The notes under the pieces: model-generated
The model's database searches: none
What the model saw: only the letters and a program-made list of their open reading frames with translations
Told to the model about the DNA's origin: nothing
NCBI GenBank assembly: GCA_026003475.1
Contig: BPHJ01000001.1
Coordinates: 2,095,246 to 2,159,245, forward strand
Length of the DNA: 64,000 bases
Source of the DNA: Candidatus Kapaibacterium sp.
GTDB taxonomy: Bacteria; Bacteroidota; Ignavibacteria; Kapaibacteriales; NICIL-2
Reading direction: 5' to 3'
Translations under genes and position numbers: made by a program
Shown here: positions 1 to 9,600 of the stretch, in pieces
How the letters are laid out: each line of letters begins with the position of its first letter
Position numbering within the stretch: the stretch's first letter is position 1

Positions 1-425
1 TTGCCAAAGCCATTGCTGCCGGCGCCGACTGCGTCATGATGGGCAACATGCTCGCTGGCCACGAAGAATCCCCTGGCGAAAAGGTACAGTACGAAGGGCG
101 AATCTTCAAAGTCTACCGGGGAATGGGGAGCCAAGGCGCAATGATAAGCGGTTCAGCAGACCGGTATTTCCAGGACGTCGAAGACGATCTTGCCAAGCTC
201 GTTCCCGAAGGCATCGAGGGACGTGTGCCCTTCAAAGGTTCGGTGGCCGATACCCTCTACCAAATCGTCGGTGGATTGCGCGCTGCCATGGGATACTGCG
301 GCTGCGCAACGATCGCCGAGCTCAAAGCCAACGGTCGCTTCGTCCGCATCACCCCCGCCGGACTGCGCGAGTCGCATCCACACAATGTGGTCATCACGAA
401 GGAATCGCCGAACTACTTCGCGTAA
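1..425 (+). CDS. guaB: IMP dehydrogenase, C-terminal part (copy 1, cut by window edge)
   Basis: This is the last 140 codons of inosine-5'-monophosphate dehydrogenase, which oxidises IMP to XMP in guanine nucleotide synthesis. The reading frame is open from base 3, so the gene begins before the window. Visible are the [15 protein letters not shown] loop and the GMGSQGAM motif of the barrel's substrate and flap region, followed by the conserved tail ending in ESPNYFA. The 3' end matches the full-length guaB at 23914-25380 almost residue for residue. The gene converges on the E1 gene with only 4 bp between stop codons and no visible terminator, so the two transcripts must overlap or end inside each other. 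Confidence 0.95.
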   Translation, partial: AKAIAAGADCVMMGNMLAGHEESPGEKVQYEGRIFKVYRGMGSQGAMISGSADRYFQDVEDDLAKLVPEGIEGRVPFKGSVADTLYQIVGGLRAAMGYCGCATIAELKANGRFVRITPAGLRESHPHNVVITKESPNYFA

Positions 426-429
426 GGGT

Positions 430-2589
430 TCACCACCGCATCACGTCACGGACGGCAGCCACAATATCTTCGACGCTCAGCAGAATGGCGTTCTCGAGCG
501 GCTTGGCGAACCCAACCGGACAGTCCTTCGAGGCGACGCGCCGGACCGGCGCATCCAACCATCGGAAGCATTCATCTTGAATCGTCGCAGCAACCTCGCC
601 CCCAAAACCTCCGGTCAGGTAGTGCTCGTGGGCAACCACCGCACGACCTGTCCGCTTGACTGCATCGCACACCCTGTCGCGATCCCACGGACGCAACGAG
701 CGAAGATCAATCACCTCCACCTCGATCCCGTCGGCGGCCAACTGCTCGGCTGCCTTCAAGGACCAGTGCAACGCGTTGCCGTAGGAAACAAGCGTTAGGT
801 CCCGGCCCGGGCGCCGAACCCGTGCCTTCCCGAACGGAATCAGGTAGTCATCCGGGGGCGTCGGCGCGCTGGCGGGACGGTAGTTGTAGAGAAACTTCGG
901 CTCGATGTACATGGTCACGCCCTGCGACCGAATCGCCGTCCGCATAAGCCCAACGGCATCATCAGCAAATGCCGGACAGACCACCCGAATCCCTGGCAGA
1001 TGGGCAAAAACTGCATCCAAACACTGCGAATGGTATAGCCCGCCCTGAATGTATCCGCCACTGGCAAGACGAATGACAATGTTCGGCGTGAACTGTCCGC
1101 GGGTTCGCCAGTAATCGTGCGAACACTCGATGAGCTGCTCCATTGCCGGCCAGAAGTAATCGGCAAATTCAGCACCCTCGATGACGACGCGAATGTCCTC
1201 CCGGTAGCGGCAAAAACCATTGGCGGTCCCGACGATGTAGTCTTCCGCAATCGGAGCATTGAAGATTCGCTCGTTGCCGAACTCGTCGAGCATTCCTTTG
1301 ACAACGTTGAAAATGCCCTGCTTGTTCTTCGATGCCACATCCTGCCCCCACAGGAACGTATGCGGATTGCGGCGGAACTCCTGCTTGAGCGCATAGTTGA
1401 TTCCCTCGCGGAGGGTCATCGCGGGTGCGTTGGGATCGAACTGCGCGCGCTCCTCGCTGGGATCGTCGGCACCAATGATCGCCGGCGGAACGATGAACTG
1501 GTGCCACGACTGGGGATCCGGATCAGCAGCCGCTTCGGCACGCTCGGCAGCATCGGCAATGGTGGCCATGTTCTCCTGCTCGATGGCAGCAAGTTCCTCC
1601 TCGGTGGCAATTCCTTCCTGGAGGATTCGTTCGCGGAAGAGGCGCAGCGGATCGCGTGCCTTCATCGCCTCGATTTCTTCCTTGCTGCGATAGAGCTCGT
1701 GATTGTCCGAATTCGAATGCGATCCAATCCGGTCGCAGTCGGCGTGTACCATCGCCGGTCCGGCGCCGGAGAGAACATACTCGGCAGCACGCTGCATGGC
1801 GCGGTAGGAATCGAACACGTCCCGCCCGTCGCACTTGACAATGAGCAAATGCCGAAAACCCACGAAGTTGTCCGACACATCCGGATTAGCCGTCTGCTCC
1901 TCGACGGGGACCGAGATGCCGTACTTGTTGTTCTGGATCACAAAAATCACCGGCAGTTGCTCGCGCGATGCACCGTTGACCGCTTCGTAGAAGTAGCCCT
2001 CCGAACATGCCGACTCACCGCCGGAGTAGATGACCAGTTCATCGCCCTTGTACTTTTTGATGGCGCGAGCGGTCCCGGCTGCGTGTTGCGCATGGTTGCC
2101 CGTGCACGAACTCACGTTCTGGATGCGGATCGAGGGTTTGGCAAAGTGGTTACTCATGTGCCGTCCGCCGCCGGCAACGTCAGCATCCTTACTCAAGCCG
2201 TTGAGAATGATTTCGTAGGGCGTAATTCCTGCCGATAGCGCAGTGATGAGGTCGCGGTAGTAGGGGAAGAGGAAATCCTTGCCCGGACGGAAAATCTGCC
2301 CAATGGCAAGTTGAATGCCGTCGTGTCCGGCGCAGGGTGCGTGGTACGACCAGCCTTTGGCCATCTTCAGGTAGGTCGCCGCTTTTTCGTCCAGCTTTCG
2401 CCCCAGATGGTTGAGCGCGTACCATCGCAGAATGGTCTCCCGATCGAAGCCCGAAACATCGAAGCGCGACCGAATCACGCCGGCTTCAACCGAGGACGAA
2501 CCATTGGTCACCGAAGGGGACGGGTTGGCAGGTGCTTTCGCTGACCGTGCAGCTTTTTTCGAGGATGATTTCGATGAACGACTTGGCAT
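430..2589 (-). CDS. 2-oxoacid dehydrogenase E1, fused alpha-beta (copy 1)
   Basis: A 719-residue thiamine-diphosphate-dependent E1 component with alpha and beta chains fused, probably of branched-chain 2-oxoacid dehydrogenase. After a low-complexity Ser/Ala/Lys N-terminus, the alpha part (about residues 50-365) has the GESACSEG cofactor motif at 191 and the paired Asn at 220-221, resembling the GEGxxSEG form of branched-chain enzymes. The beta (transketolase-like) part starts near residue 393 with LREGINYALKQEF and holds IAEDYIVGTANGF and the C-terminal swivel domain. It lies 20 bp downstream of ilvE, which makes the transaminated branched-chain 2-oxoacids, and this supports the assignment. 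No E2 or E3 is in the window. Pyruvate or acetoin substrates cannot be excluded. Confidence 0.9.
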   Translation of the reverse strand: MPSRSSKSSSKKAARSAKAPANPSPSVTNGSSSVEAGVIRSRFDVSGFDRETILRWYALNHLGRKLDEKAATYLKMAKGWSYHAPCAGHDGIQLAIGQIFRPGKDFLFPYYRDLITALSAGITPYEIILNGLSKDADVAGGGRHMSNHFAKPSIRIQNVSSCTGNHAQHAAGTARAIKKYKGDELVIYSGGESACSEGYFYEAVNGASREQLPVIFVIQNNKYGISVPVEEQTANPDVSDNFVGFRHLLIVKCDGRDVFDSYRAMQRAAEYVLSGAGPAMVHADCDRIGSHSNSDNHELYRSKEEIEAMKARDPLRLFRERILQEGIATEEELAAIEQENMATIADAAERAEAAADPDPQSWHQFIVPPAIIGADDPSEERAQFDPNAPAMTLREGINYALKQEFRRNPHTFLWGQDVASKNKQGIFNVVKGMLDEFGNERIFNAPIAEDYIVGTANGFCRYREDIRVVIEGAEFADYFWPAMEQLIECSHDYWRTRGQFTPNIVIRLASGGYIQGGLYHSQCLDAVFAHLPGIRVVCPAFADDAVGLMRTAIRSQGVTMYIEPKFLYNYRPASAPTPPDDYLIPFGKARVRRPGRDLTLVSYGNALHWSLKAAEQLAADGIEVEVIDLRSLRPWDRDRVCDAVKRTGRAVVAHEHYLTGGFGGEVAATIQDECFRWLDAPVRRVASKDCPVGFAKPLENAILLSVEDIVAAVRDVMRW

Positions 2590-2609
2590 AGGGGATACAA
2601 CAACAATGG

Positions 2610-3590
2610 TTACTTTCCATCCAGTGATGGGGCAGTGCGCGGCTTGGCAATCGACCGCCGCCGGCGCGGTTCATTGACGAACGTAAGCCAATTGTAGGGG
2701 TCCTGGCCATCGCGGACAACCGCAGCAAAGCGCTCCAGGATCGCCCGCGTGATCGGACCAACTGTGCCCGTGCCTACCGGGATACGATCAACCGAACGCA
2801 CCGGCGTAATTTCGGCTGCCGTTCCGCAGAGAAACAGCTCATCGGCAACATACAGCATCGCGCGCGGAATCACTTGCTCGACAACGCGCAGTCCCAGTTC
2901 GCCGGCAAGCGTCACCACCGTGGACCGCGTAATGCCCGGCAGAATAGATGCCGCTATCGGTGGCGTATAGAGCACACCATTGCGGACGATGAAGACGTTC
3001 TCGCCGCTGCCTTCGCTGATATTGCCATTGGTATCGAGCGCTAATCCTTCGTCGTAGCCGTTCCGCTGGGCTTCGATGCGCACCAGTTGCGAGTTCATGT
3101 AGTTAGCCGCAGCCTTCGCCACCGTCGGGAGTGTATTGCCCTGGATCCGTGTCCAGGAGGACACGCAGACGTCCACGCCATGTTCGAGCGCCTCGTTGCC
3201 GAGGTAGCGCCCCCATTTCCAGGCAGCAATGACGACTTCGACTGGTGAGCCAAACGGCATAAGGCCCATTTCTCCATAGCCACGGAACACCAGCGGGCGG
3301 ATGTAGCAATGACTCAGCTTGTTGCGGCGAAGCAATTCCACCGTCGCTGCTGCTAACTGCTCGGTCGAGTAGGGCAGCTCGGTCGAGTAGATTTTGCAGG
3401 AATCCTCCAGCCGTCGCAAGTGGTCGTGCAGGCGGAATATGGCCGTCCCTCGCCGCGTGCGGTATGCCCGAATGCCTTCGAACCAACTGGAGCCATAGTG
3501 CAGCGCGTGGGAAAGGACGTGCACGGTTGCTTTGTCCCACGGGATAAAGCGCCCGTTCATCCAGATTGTGCGAGTTTTCGGAATCGGCAT
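2610..3590 (-). CDS. ilvE: Branched-chain amino acid aminotransferase (copy 1)
   Basis: A 326-residue fold-type IV PLP enzyme that interconverts Leu/Ile/Val and their 2-oxoacids. Characteristic segments are IWMNGRFIPWDKA at the N-terminus, SSWFEGIRAY, the PLP lysine in AKAAANYMNSQL, the SEGSGENVF motif, the LPGITRSTV phosphate-binding turn and FLCGTAAEITPVRS. The start was set at 3590 because residues from MPIPKTRTIW match the other copy exactly, although the frame is open further upstream. It sits 35 bp after gatB and 20 bp before E1, so the three genes look like one operon transcribed from the promoter at 5144-5152. Both copies keep all catalytic residues. Confidence 0.93.
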   Translation of the reverse strand: MPIPKTRTIWMNGRFIPWDKATVHVLSHALHYGSSWFEGIRAYRTRRGTAIFRLHDHLRRLEDSCKIYSTELPYSTEQLAAATVELLRRNKLSHCYIRPLVFRGYGEMGLMPFGSPVEVVIAAWKWGRYLGNEALEHGVDVCVSSWTRIQGNTLPTVAKAAANYMNSQLVRIEAQRNGYDEGLALDTNGNISEGSGENVFIVRNGVLYTPPIAASILPGITRSTVVTLAGELGLRVVEQVIPRAMLYVADELFLCGTAAEITPVRSVDRIPVGTGTVGPITRAILERFAAVVRDGQDPYNWLTFVNEPRRRRSIAKPRTAPSLDGK

Positions 3591-3625
3591 AGGAGGATGC
3601 TCCACGTGGTGAAACAAGCTGGGTC

Positions 3626-5101
3626 TTACCGCGGCACCGCATCCGGACTGCCGAGCCGTTCCAACAAGAGTTGGCGGACCAGCGCCGGATTTGCCTTGCC
3701 ATCGGAATACTTCATCACCTGCCCAACCAGAAAGCCGAGGACATTGGTCTTGCCACTGCGCCACTTGGCAATGGTGTCGGGGTTCTCGCTGAGTGCACGC
3801 TCAACCAATTGTTCGATGAGGGCAGTATCGGAAACTTGCACCATACCGCGCTCGGCAACCAGTGCTTTGGGCGATGATGGCTGCACCAGCAGTTCGGCAA
3901 ACAGTTCTTTGGCGATCCGGCTGGAGATGGTTTGCGCTGCCTGAAGCTCGACTAATTCGGCAAGATGCTCAGCACCGATGGGAAAGTCCTCGATGCCGAT
4001 CTTGCGCTCACCGAGCACACGAAGCACTTCGGTCATGATCCAGTTGCTAACAAGCTTGAAGCGTTCCGGCGAGGGCTCGATCAGATGCTGGCAGGTGCGC
4101 TCGAAGTAATCCGCAATGGGGCGCTCGGCAACGAGCACGCCGGCATCGTAGGCAGGAAGCCCGTACTGCTGTTGCAAGCGTCGCTTGCGGGCAAGCGGGA
4201 GCTCGGGCAATTCGCTGCGAACGCGCTCGATCCACTCGGCACTGACAACCACCGGCACAAGGTCTGGTTCGGGGAAATAGCGGTAGTCGTGCGCGAACTC
4301 CTTGGTCCGCATGGGACGCGTCCGCTGGGCTGCCGCATCCCACATGCGCGTTTCTTGTTCGATGGTGCCGCCGCGCTCGAGCACGGCAATATGCCGCTCG
4401 ATTTCGTACGCAAGCGCTTTTTCGATGTTGCGGAACGAATTGAGATTTTTCACCTCCGTCTTGGTGCCGAACGTACTTGCTCCGCGCGGACGCACCGACA
4501 CGTTCGCATCGCAACGGAGCGAGCCTTCTTCCATGTTCCCATCGCAAATGCCCAAGTACATGACGATCTGCCGAATCGCCTGCACGTAGAGGACCGCTTC
4601 GCGGGGGGAGCGGATGTCGGGTTCCGACACGATCTCGATGAGTGGCACTCCGCAGCGGTTGAGGTCCACCAAGGTTTCGATATCCATGTCGTGGATGGAT
4701 TTGCCCGCGTCTTCCTCCATGTGGATGCGGGTAATGCCGATGCGCTTGGTGGAACCGTCCTCGAGTTCGATTTCGAGGGCGCCGGCGTAACAAATCGGAT
4801 CGTCGTACTGCGAAATCTGGTAGCCTTTCGGCAGGTCAGGGTAGAAGTAGTTCTTGCGTGCAAAACGGGAGCGCGGACGAATCTGGCAACCGGTTGCCAA
4901 CCCCATGCGGAGCGTCATCTCGACCACAGCCCGATTGAGCACGGGCAATGCACCCGGATGCCCCAAACACACCGGACACACGTTCGTATTCGGCGCAGCA
5001 CCGTACTGGGTCGAGCACCGGCAGAACGCTTTCGTCGCGGTCCGTAGTTGGGCGTGCACTTCCAGCCCAATGACGGCTTCGTAGTCCATGGGAATTGGCA
5101 T
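3626..5101 (-). CDS. gatB: Asp/Glu-tRNA(Asn/Gln) amidotransferase subunit B (copy 1)
   Basis: A 491-residue GatB, the tRNA-binding and kinase-like subunit of the GatCAB complex that converts mischarged Glu-tRNA(Gln) or Asp-tRNA(Asn). Family signatures are [13 protein letters not shown] at the start, the zinc-site cysteines in FCRCSTQYG and [33 protein letters not shown] and the YRYFPEPDL segment. The C-terminal YqeY-like tail domain is present. It is the first gene of an apparent gatB-ilvE-E1 operon; gatA and gatC are not in the window. A second full copy at 19252-20733 is about 84 percent identical by eye. Two GatB genes in one genome would be unusual. Confidence 0.95.
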   Translation of the reverse strand: MPIPMDYEAVIGLEVHAQLRTATKAFCRCSTQYGAAPNTNVCPVCLGHPGALPVLNRAVVEMTLRMGLATGCQIRPRSRFARKNYFYPDLPKGYQISQYDDPICYAGALEIELEDGSTKRIGITRIHMEEDAGKSIHDMDIETLVDLNRCGVPLIEIVSEPDIRSPREAVLYVQAIRQIVMYLGICDGNMEEGSLRCDANVSVRPRGASTFGTKTEVKNLNSFRNIEKALAYEIERHIAVLERGGTIEQETRMWDAAAQRTRPMRTKEFAHDYRYFPEPDLVPVVVSAEWIERVRSELPELPLARKRRLQQQYGLPAYDAGVLVAERPIADYFERTCQHLIEPSPERFKLVSNWIMTEVLRVLGERKIGIEDFPIGAEHLAELVELQAAQTISSRIAKELFAELLVQPSSPKALVAERGMVQVSDTALIEQLVERALSENPDTIAKWRSGKTNVLGFLVGQVMKYSDGKANPALVRQLLLERLGSPDAVPR

Positions 5102-5143
5102 AGCGTCGGGAAACCAGTCACGTTCGCACTATTGGGATGTGGT

Positions 5144-5152
5144 GCAAAAGTA
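5144..5152 (-). promoter_or_regulatory. -7 promoter element of gatB copy 1
   Basis: TACTTTTGC on the minus strand fits the Bacteroidota -7 consensus TAnnTTTG and lies 43 bp before the gatB start. The same nine bases occur upstream of gatB copy 2, so the element was duplicated with the genes and conserved. Confidence 0.65.
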
Positions 5153-5195
5153 CGAAGCGCCCTCTGGCGGGCAGGCACGCACGCTCTGCCGAGCG

Positions 5196-5203
5196 TATCT
5201 TTG
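5196..5203 (+). promoter_or_regulatory. -7 promoter element of the VWA-OmpA lipoprotein
   Basis: TATCTTTG matches TAnnTTTG, 41 bp before the start codon at 5244. It diverges from the gatB promoter with about 43 bp between the two elements. Confidence 0.55.
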
Positions 5204-5243
5204 TTCCTACCCAAGCAACATTCAAACGGTTAGGAGGTCTGCC

Positions 5244-6602
5244 ATGAAACGCGCCATGCCATGGATTACTCTCGTGGGCCTACTCATCGCTGGCTGTAGC
5301 AGCATCCGCGAACCGATTGCCGGACCAGACGTCCCGGCGCCGCCGGGTTATGCTCCGGTCTTTATCACCAGGACTGCACCCTACCAAACCGCGGTCCACG
5401 CTCCGTTTGTTATGATCAGTCGTGCCCAGATGAAAACCAGCCAAGCAGTACGGCTGATGGCGCATGTGCTCGATTCAAGCGGTGTGCTCTACACCGGTAT
5501 TGGCTCGAAAGCATGGCAAAAACTCATCTGCGAGGTCACCACCGAGATCAACGGTCGGACGGTACCACTGCAGTACCGTTTGACCGAATACACTGCAGCG
5601 ACAGCCGAACAGGCTGCTTTTGTCTTGGTACTCGACCACAGCGGTTCGATGGGTCAACAGCGGGCACTGGCCCTGCAGGATGCTGCCCACGCGGTCATCG
5701 CACAGAAGCGCCCCAACGATGAGCTGGCCATCGTCAAATTCGACGACCACATCGAAGTCGAATCGGCACTGTCGGCATCGCAAACTGAATTGAAAGGGAG
5801 GCTCCGCCGAGTAGGACTCCACGGATTTGGCGGCTTTACCGCAATTGCCGACGGTGCATATACAGCGCTCAACCTCCTTACTACCAGCCGTGCACCAAAC
5901 AAGGCGGTCATTATCGTTACCGATGGCTACGACAACAAATCACGCGTTCATCTGGACTCCCTCATCGCTCGCGCACGGACGGCCAATATCCCGATTTGCA
6001 CCGTCGGGTTCGGCTATGGCATTGACGAGGACTATCTGCGAGGTATCGCAACAGCAACAGGTGGCATGTACCAACGCATCTATCGAACCGATGAATTCCG
6101 CCTGGTGCTACCGAGCATTTATACGCTCTTCGAGCATTTTCTGGCGCTCGACGTGATGCTGGAACATTACGGACTGCACCGTATCCGCATCAAGCTCTGC
6201 CCGCCTGCACCCGCGACCCCAAGCACCGCCGAAATCATGCTCGATAACACGCCGGATATCGGCACCATCGGAGTGCTCGCCGTGTACTTCGACCACGATA
6301 GAGCAGAACTCAAACCCGAATCCAAACCAGCGCTGGACAATATCGAATCGCTGATGCGCGCCTATCCAGTGATGGTCATCCAATTGCGTGGCCACACCGA
6401 TAGTACCGGCAGCACCGAATACAATCTGCGCCTGTCTGAGCGCCGCGCCGCAGCAGTTCGTGCCGAGCTTATCCGGCGTGGTATTGAGGACAGTCGCATC
6501 ACTGCAATTGGGCTGGGCTCCTCGCAGCCCATCGCCGATAATCGAACGCCCGAAGGACGCGCGCAGAATCGCCGAACAGAATTCGTGATCCTGCAGAAAT
6601 AG
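5244..6602 (+). CDS. Lipoprotein with VWA and OmpA-like peptidoglycan-binding domains
   Basis: A 452-residue predicted lipoprotein. The signal peptide ends in the lipobox LIAGC with Cys18. A von Willebrand A domain starts near residue 125 with an intact MIDAS motif DHSGS at 131-135, and the threonine and aspartate of the later MIDAS loops (GGFTAIADG, IVTDGYD) are visible. The last 110 residues are an OmpA C-terminal domain with the peptidoglycan-binding pattern RGHTDSTGSTEYNLRLSERRA. The start at 5244 is chosen for its AGGAGG site 6 bp upstream and the lipobox, although the frame is open from 5088. It probably tethers an outer-membrane or periplasmic ligand-binding VWA domain to the wall. Its ligand is unknown. 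Confidence 0.88.
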   Translation: MKRAMPWITLVGLLIAGCSSIREPIAGPDVPAPPGYAPVFITRTAPYQTAVHAPFVMISRAQMKTSQAVRLMAHVLDSSGVLYTGIGSKAWQKLICEVTTEINGRTVPLQYRLTEYTAATAEQAAFVLVLDHSGSMGQQRALALQDAAHAVIAQKRPNDELAIVKFDDHIEVESALSASQTELKGRLRRVGLHGFGGFTAIADGAYTALNLLTTSRAPNKAVIIVTDGYDNKSRVHLDSLIARARTANIPICTVGFGYGIDEDYLRGIATATGGMYQRIYRTDEFRLVLPSIYTLFEHFLALDVMLEHYGLHRIRIKLCPPAPATPSTAEIMLDNTPDIGTIGVLAVYFDHDRAELKPESKPALDNIESLMRAYPVMVIQLRGHTDSTGSTEYNLRLSERRAAAVRAELIRRGIEDSRITAIGLGSSQPIADNRTPEGRAQNRRTEFVILQK

Positions 6603-6629
6603 CTCGCCTGTCCAGCATAGCAGGACGAG
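6603..6629. terminator. Hairpin between convergent genes
   Basis: CTCGCCTG pairs with CAGGaCGAG (one bulged A) around a 10-base loop directly after the stop codon at 6602. There is no T tract, so a terminator role is inferred from its position between convergent genes. Confidence 0.35.
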
Positions 6630-6671
6630 CACCCAGCGAAAGGGTCAGGTCCGCTCCGGTTGTCAGAACGC

Positions 6672-9600
6672 TTACTTGACCAACTGCATCTGCTTGGTTG
6701 CAACCACGCGACCATCGAAGAGCAAGCGGTACTCATACGTGCCCGAACTGAGCAAGCCCATCTCGAGCGTCACGCTGGCCCACTGCTCCCGAGCCGGCAG
6801 CTCAATGGTGCGAACGGTCCGTCCCATTGCATCGCTGACTTCGAGCTGAGCACGCCCAACGCCACTGGGTACGTAGTACGGGATGGTCGTCGTGCCGTCG
6901 TGAGGATTGGGGATGTTCTGCCCTAACCACTGGCCATCGAGGCGGACGGTGGTGGTAGCCGCGCCTGCGGTGATGGGCTGTCCAGCGGCGAGCTGCTCGA
7001 TCATCGTGCGTAGCTGCGCCAGTTCGGCGCGCAGCTCTTCGTTGCGGCGGTTCTGCTCTTCGACGCGAGCGCGCAGCTCCTCATTGCGGCGGTGCTCTTC
7101 CTTGAGCGCTTCGACCAGCAGTGCCGTCAAGCGGCTATAGTCCATGCCTAAGTACTCGCCCGTCTTTGGGTCGCGGTCCACAACTTCCGGTACTATCGGC
7201 GCAACGTCCTCCATCACAAACCCAATATCCCGCGTGCCACCGTACTGCGGCTTCCACCGAAACCGCACCCCCTGCAAACGCAACACCTTCCCCAAAGCAT
7301 CTGCCAGCGGCTCGATGTCGTCTTTCCACGCACGCGAGGAGTAGTTTGCGTACCCTTGCGCACGAATCCGCCCAACGTTGGTTGCTGAATTGTTTGGCAA
7401 GTCTATGCGGTAGGATGGCGCGCCGGTGAAAAACGCCAACTTCCCATCGGGCAGAAGTCGCATCTTGACCGTGTCGGTGCCGCTCGAAGCATTGGTGCGG
7501 AACTGGATTTCGGCATTCTCATTCTGCCGCAGTTGGATGTTGGTGCCGCTCAGCTCGATGAGGAACCCATCGCTTGCCGTGTTGCCCGTGGATGAATTGA
7601 CAAACTGCAGACTACCAGCAGCAGTGACGCGCATGCGTTCGGTGTTGCCCGTGCGAATAACCAGCGGCTGGCTGTCGGTTGTGCCCAGGAAGTTTGTGGA
7701 GGGGTCGGTGCTACTATTGCCGGTGAGAGACCAACCACTACCTCCAGCAGGAGACTGCCACTGTGCGGATGTACCATTCCATGTGAGCACCTGACCAGTG
7801 CTTGGGATGTTGGTGTAGAGCGTCACTGTTCCGCTCAAATCTGGCAGCGTCCATACGCGATCAGCCGTAAGCGTCGGTGAAGCAAGGGTGAGGGCATAGG
7901 GTCCACTTGTTCCGGCGAAGCTGATGAGCCCACCGCTGCCGCTATTGGCTACGACCAGTGCGGCTGCTGTGTTGTCATTGGTCACAATAGCTGTGGTGGT
8001 TGCAGCAGAAAGGCTTCCCAAGATCGTCGTGCCGCCGACCACCAAATCGGTGCCAACCGTCAGCGACTGACCAACAGCAAGACTTCCATCAGTGCTGAGG
8101 GTATTGGTGACCCCGGGGTTGATTGCGATGCTGCCGCTCCGGCTAAGCGTGCCGGCGCCGTCATCGCTGAGCGAACCATCTACCAGCGCCGAACCGCTCC
8201 ATCGTGGGATCGCACCAGTGGTCGTGACAGAAACCTCTGGGTCTGTTTCACCCACCGAGATGCTTGCCCACTGCGGCACACCACCTTGCGTGACGAGCAC
8301 TTGCCCTTCCGAACCTGCCGCAAGCTTACTCACTGCGATGGCTGCTGTGCTGCTGATGTCGGTGTTGGTGATTGTCCCGTCGGCGATCTTCGCACTTGTC
8401 ACCGCACCACCAGCAAGCTCGGTCGTGCCGACTACCCCGCTGCCAAGTTGCAGGTTGTTGTACGGGCCGCTGACGTCGCCGCTGAACGTTGTGCTTGTCG
8501 TCAGGTCGTCGCTGGGGTCATCATCTACAAGTTGCCAGCTAAGCAGGCCGCCTGCATCGGTGCGTAGCACGCCACCGGCAGTGATGGATGCAGGCAGGGT
8601 GTAGGTGATGTTTGCTGATTGCGCTTGGGCACGGAAGGCGGTGTATTCAGACCCCGACCCCGATGGCTCTTGGAAGCGGAGTTCGCGTGCGGTGTTGTCG
8701 GTGTTACCGAGTGCCACATAGCCACTGGTGATGCTCACATTGCCGGATGCATCAATCCGGAATCGTTCGGTACCGGCAGTTGCAAGGCCCAACTGATTTG
8801 CGCCTGGACTAAACATGCCGGTCGAAGCACTGTTTGTGAAGCGGTATGCTGGCGTGCTTGCCGAACCATCGGCACTTCGGTAGCCATCGGCGCGAATGCT
8901 TCCATCCACACGGAGTTTTCCATCGGCAGTAACGTTGCCAATGACAACCGTCGTCGAAGCAGCACTGGCAAGCCGAACCGAACCGGTAACGTCGAGCGAG
9001 ACACTCGGCGAAGACGTCCCCACGCCAAGCCGCGCATTGGTGTTGTCCCAGAATAGGTTACTGCTGCCGGTCAAGGCCGATCCATCCCAGAATGCCACCT
9101 GGCCGGTGCTGAGCGTGCCGACCTGTGGGTCGGTCTCAGCCGATGATACCAACGTCGAAGGATTTACCCACGACAAGTTCCCCGAACCATCGGTCTGCAA
9201 CACACCACCTGCCGTAACACTGGCGGGTAACGTGTACACAATGTCACTGGTTTGAGTCTGGGCACGGAAGGCCGTGTAGTTGGCGCTGCCGTCGCTGCTT
9301 GTAGAAGGTTCGTAAAGCCGGAGCTGACTTGCCTGGTTGCGCACGTTGTAGAGCCACAGGTCCACGTCCACAAAGGCGGTGATGTTGCTACTTGCGCTCA
9401 AGTCGGTTGGGATGTTCAGTATCTGGCCACTGAAGCCAAAGCTGCGATTGCCAACTTTCAGGTTGTAACCGCCAGCAACCGTAGAATATGCGCCACCGGC
9501 AGTGTTGCTGCTGCCGCCACTGACAACGCTGAACAAACCACTGGCGGTGTTACCCCCACCCCCGCTGACGACGCTGCCGCCACTGCTTGCAGTGTTGCTT

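Larger units (their letters stand above)
1..5152. repeat. Left arm of a diverged inverted gene-block duplication
   Basis: This stretch holds guaB (3' end), E1 alpha/beta, ilvE, gatB and the gatB promoter. The same five elements recur in mirror order at 19182-25380. Gene order, orientation, spacings (4 or 8 bp between guaB and E1 stops, 20-22 bp between ilvE and E1, about 36 bp between gatB and ilvE) and the TACTTTTGC promoter all match. Protein identity by eye is roughly 80-95 percent and third codon positions differ often, so the arms are not recent copies. The arm is cut by the window edge inside guaB. Confidence 0.9.

Noticed and set aside
1117..2238. Long plus-strand frame opposite the E1 gene (and similar long antisense frames opposite gatB, katG, ilvE and cusA)
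   Set aside because: These are shadows of strongly conserved genes caused by GC-rich codon use; they have no recognisable domains.
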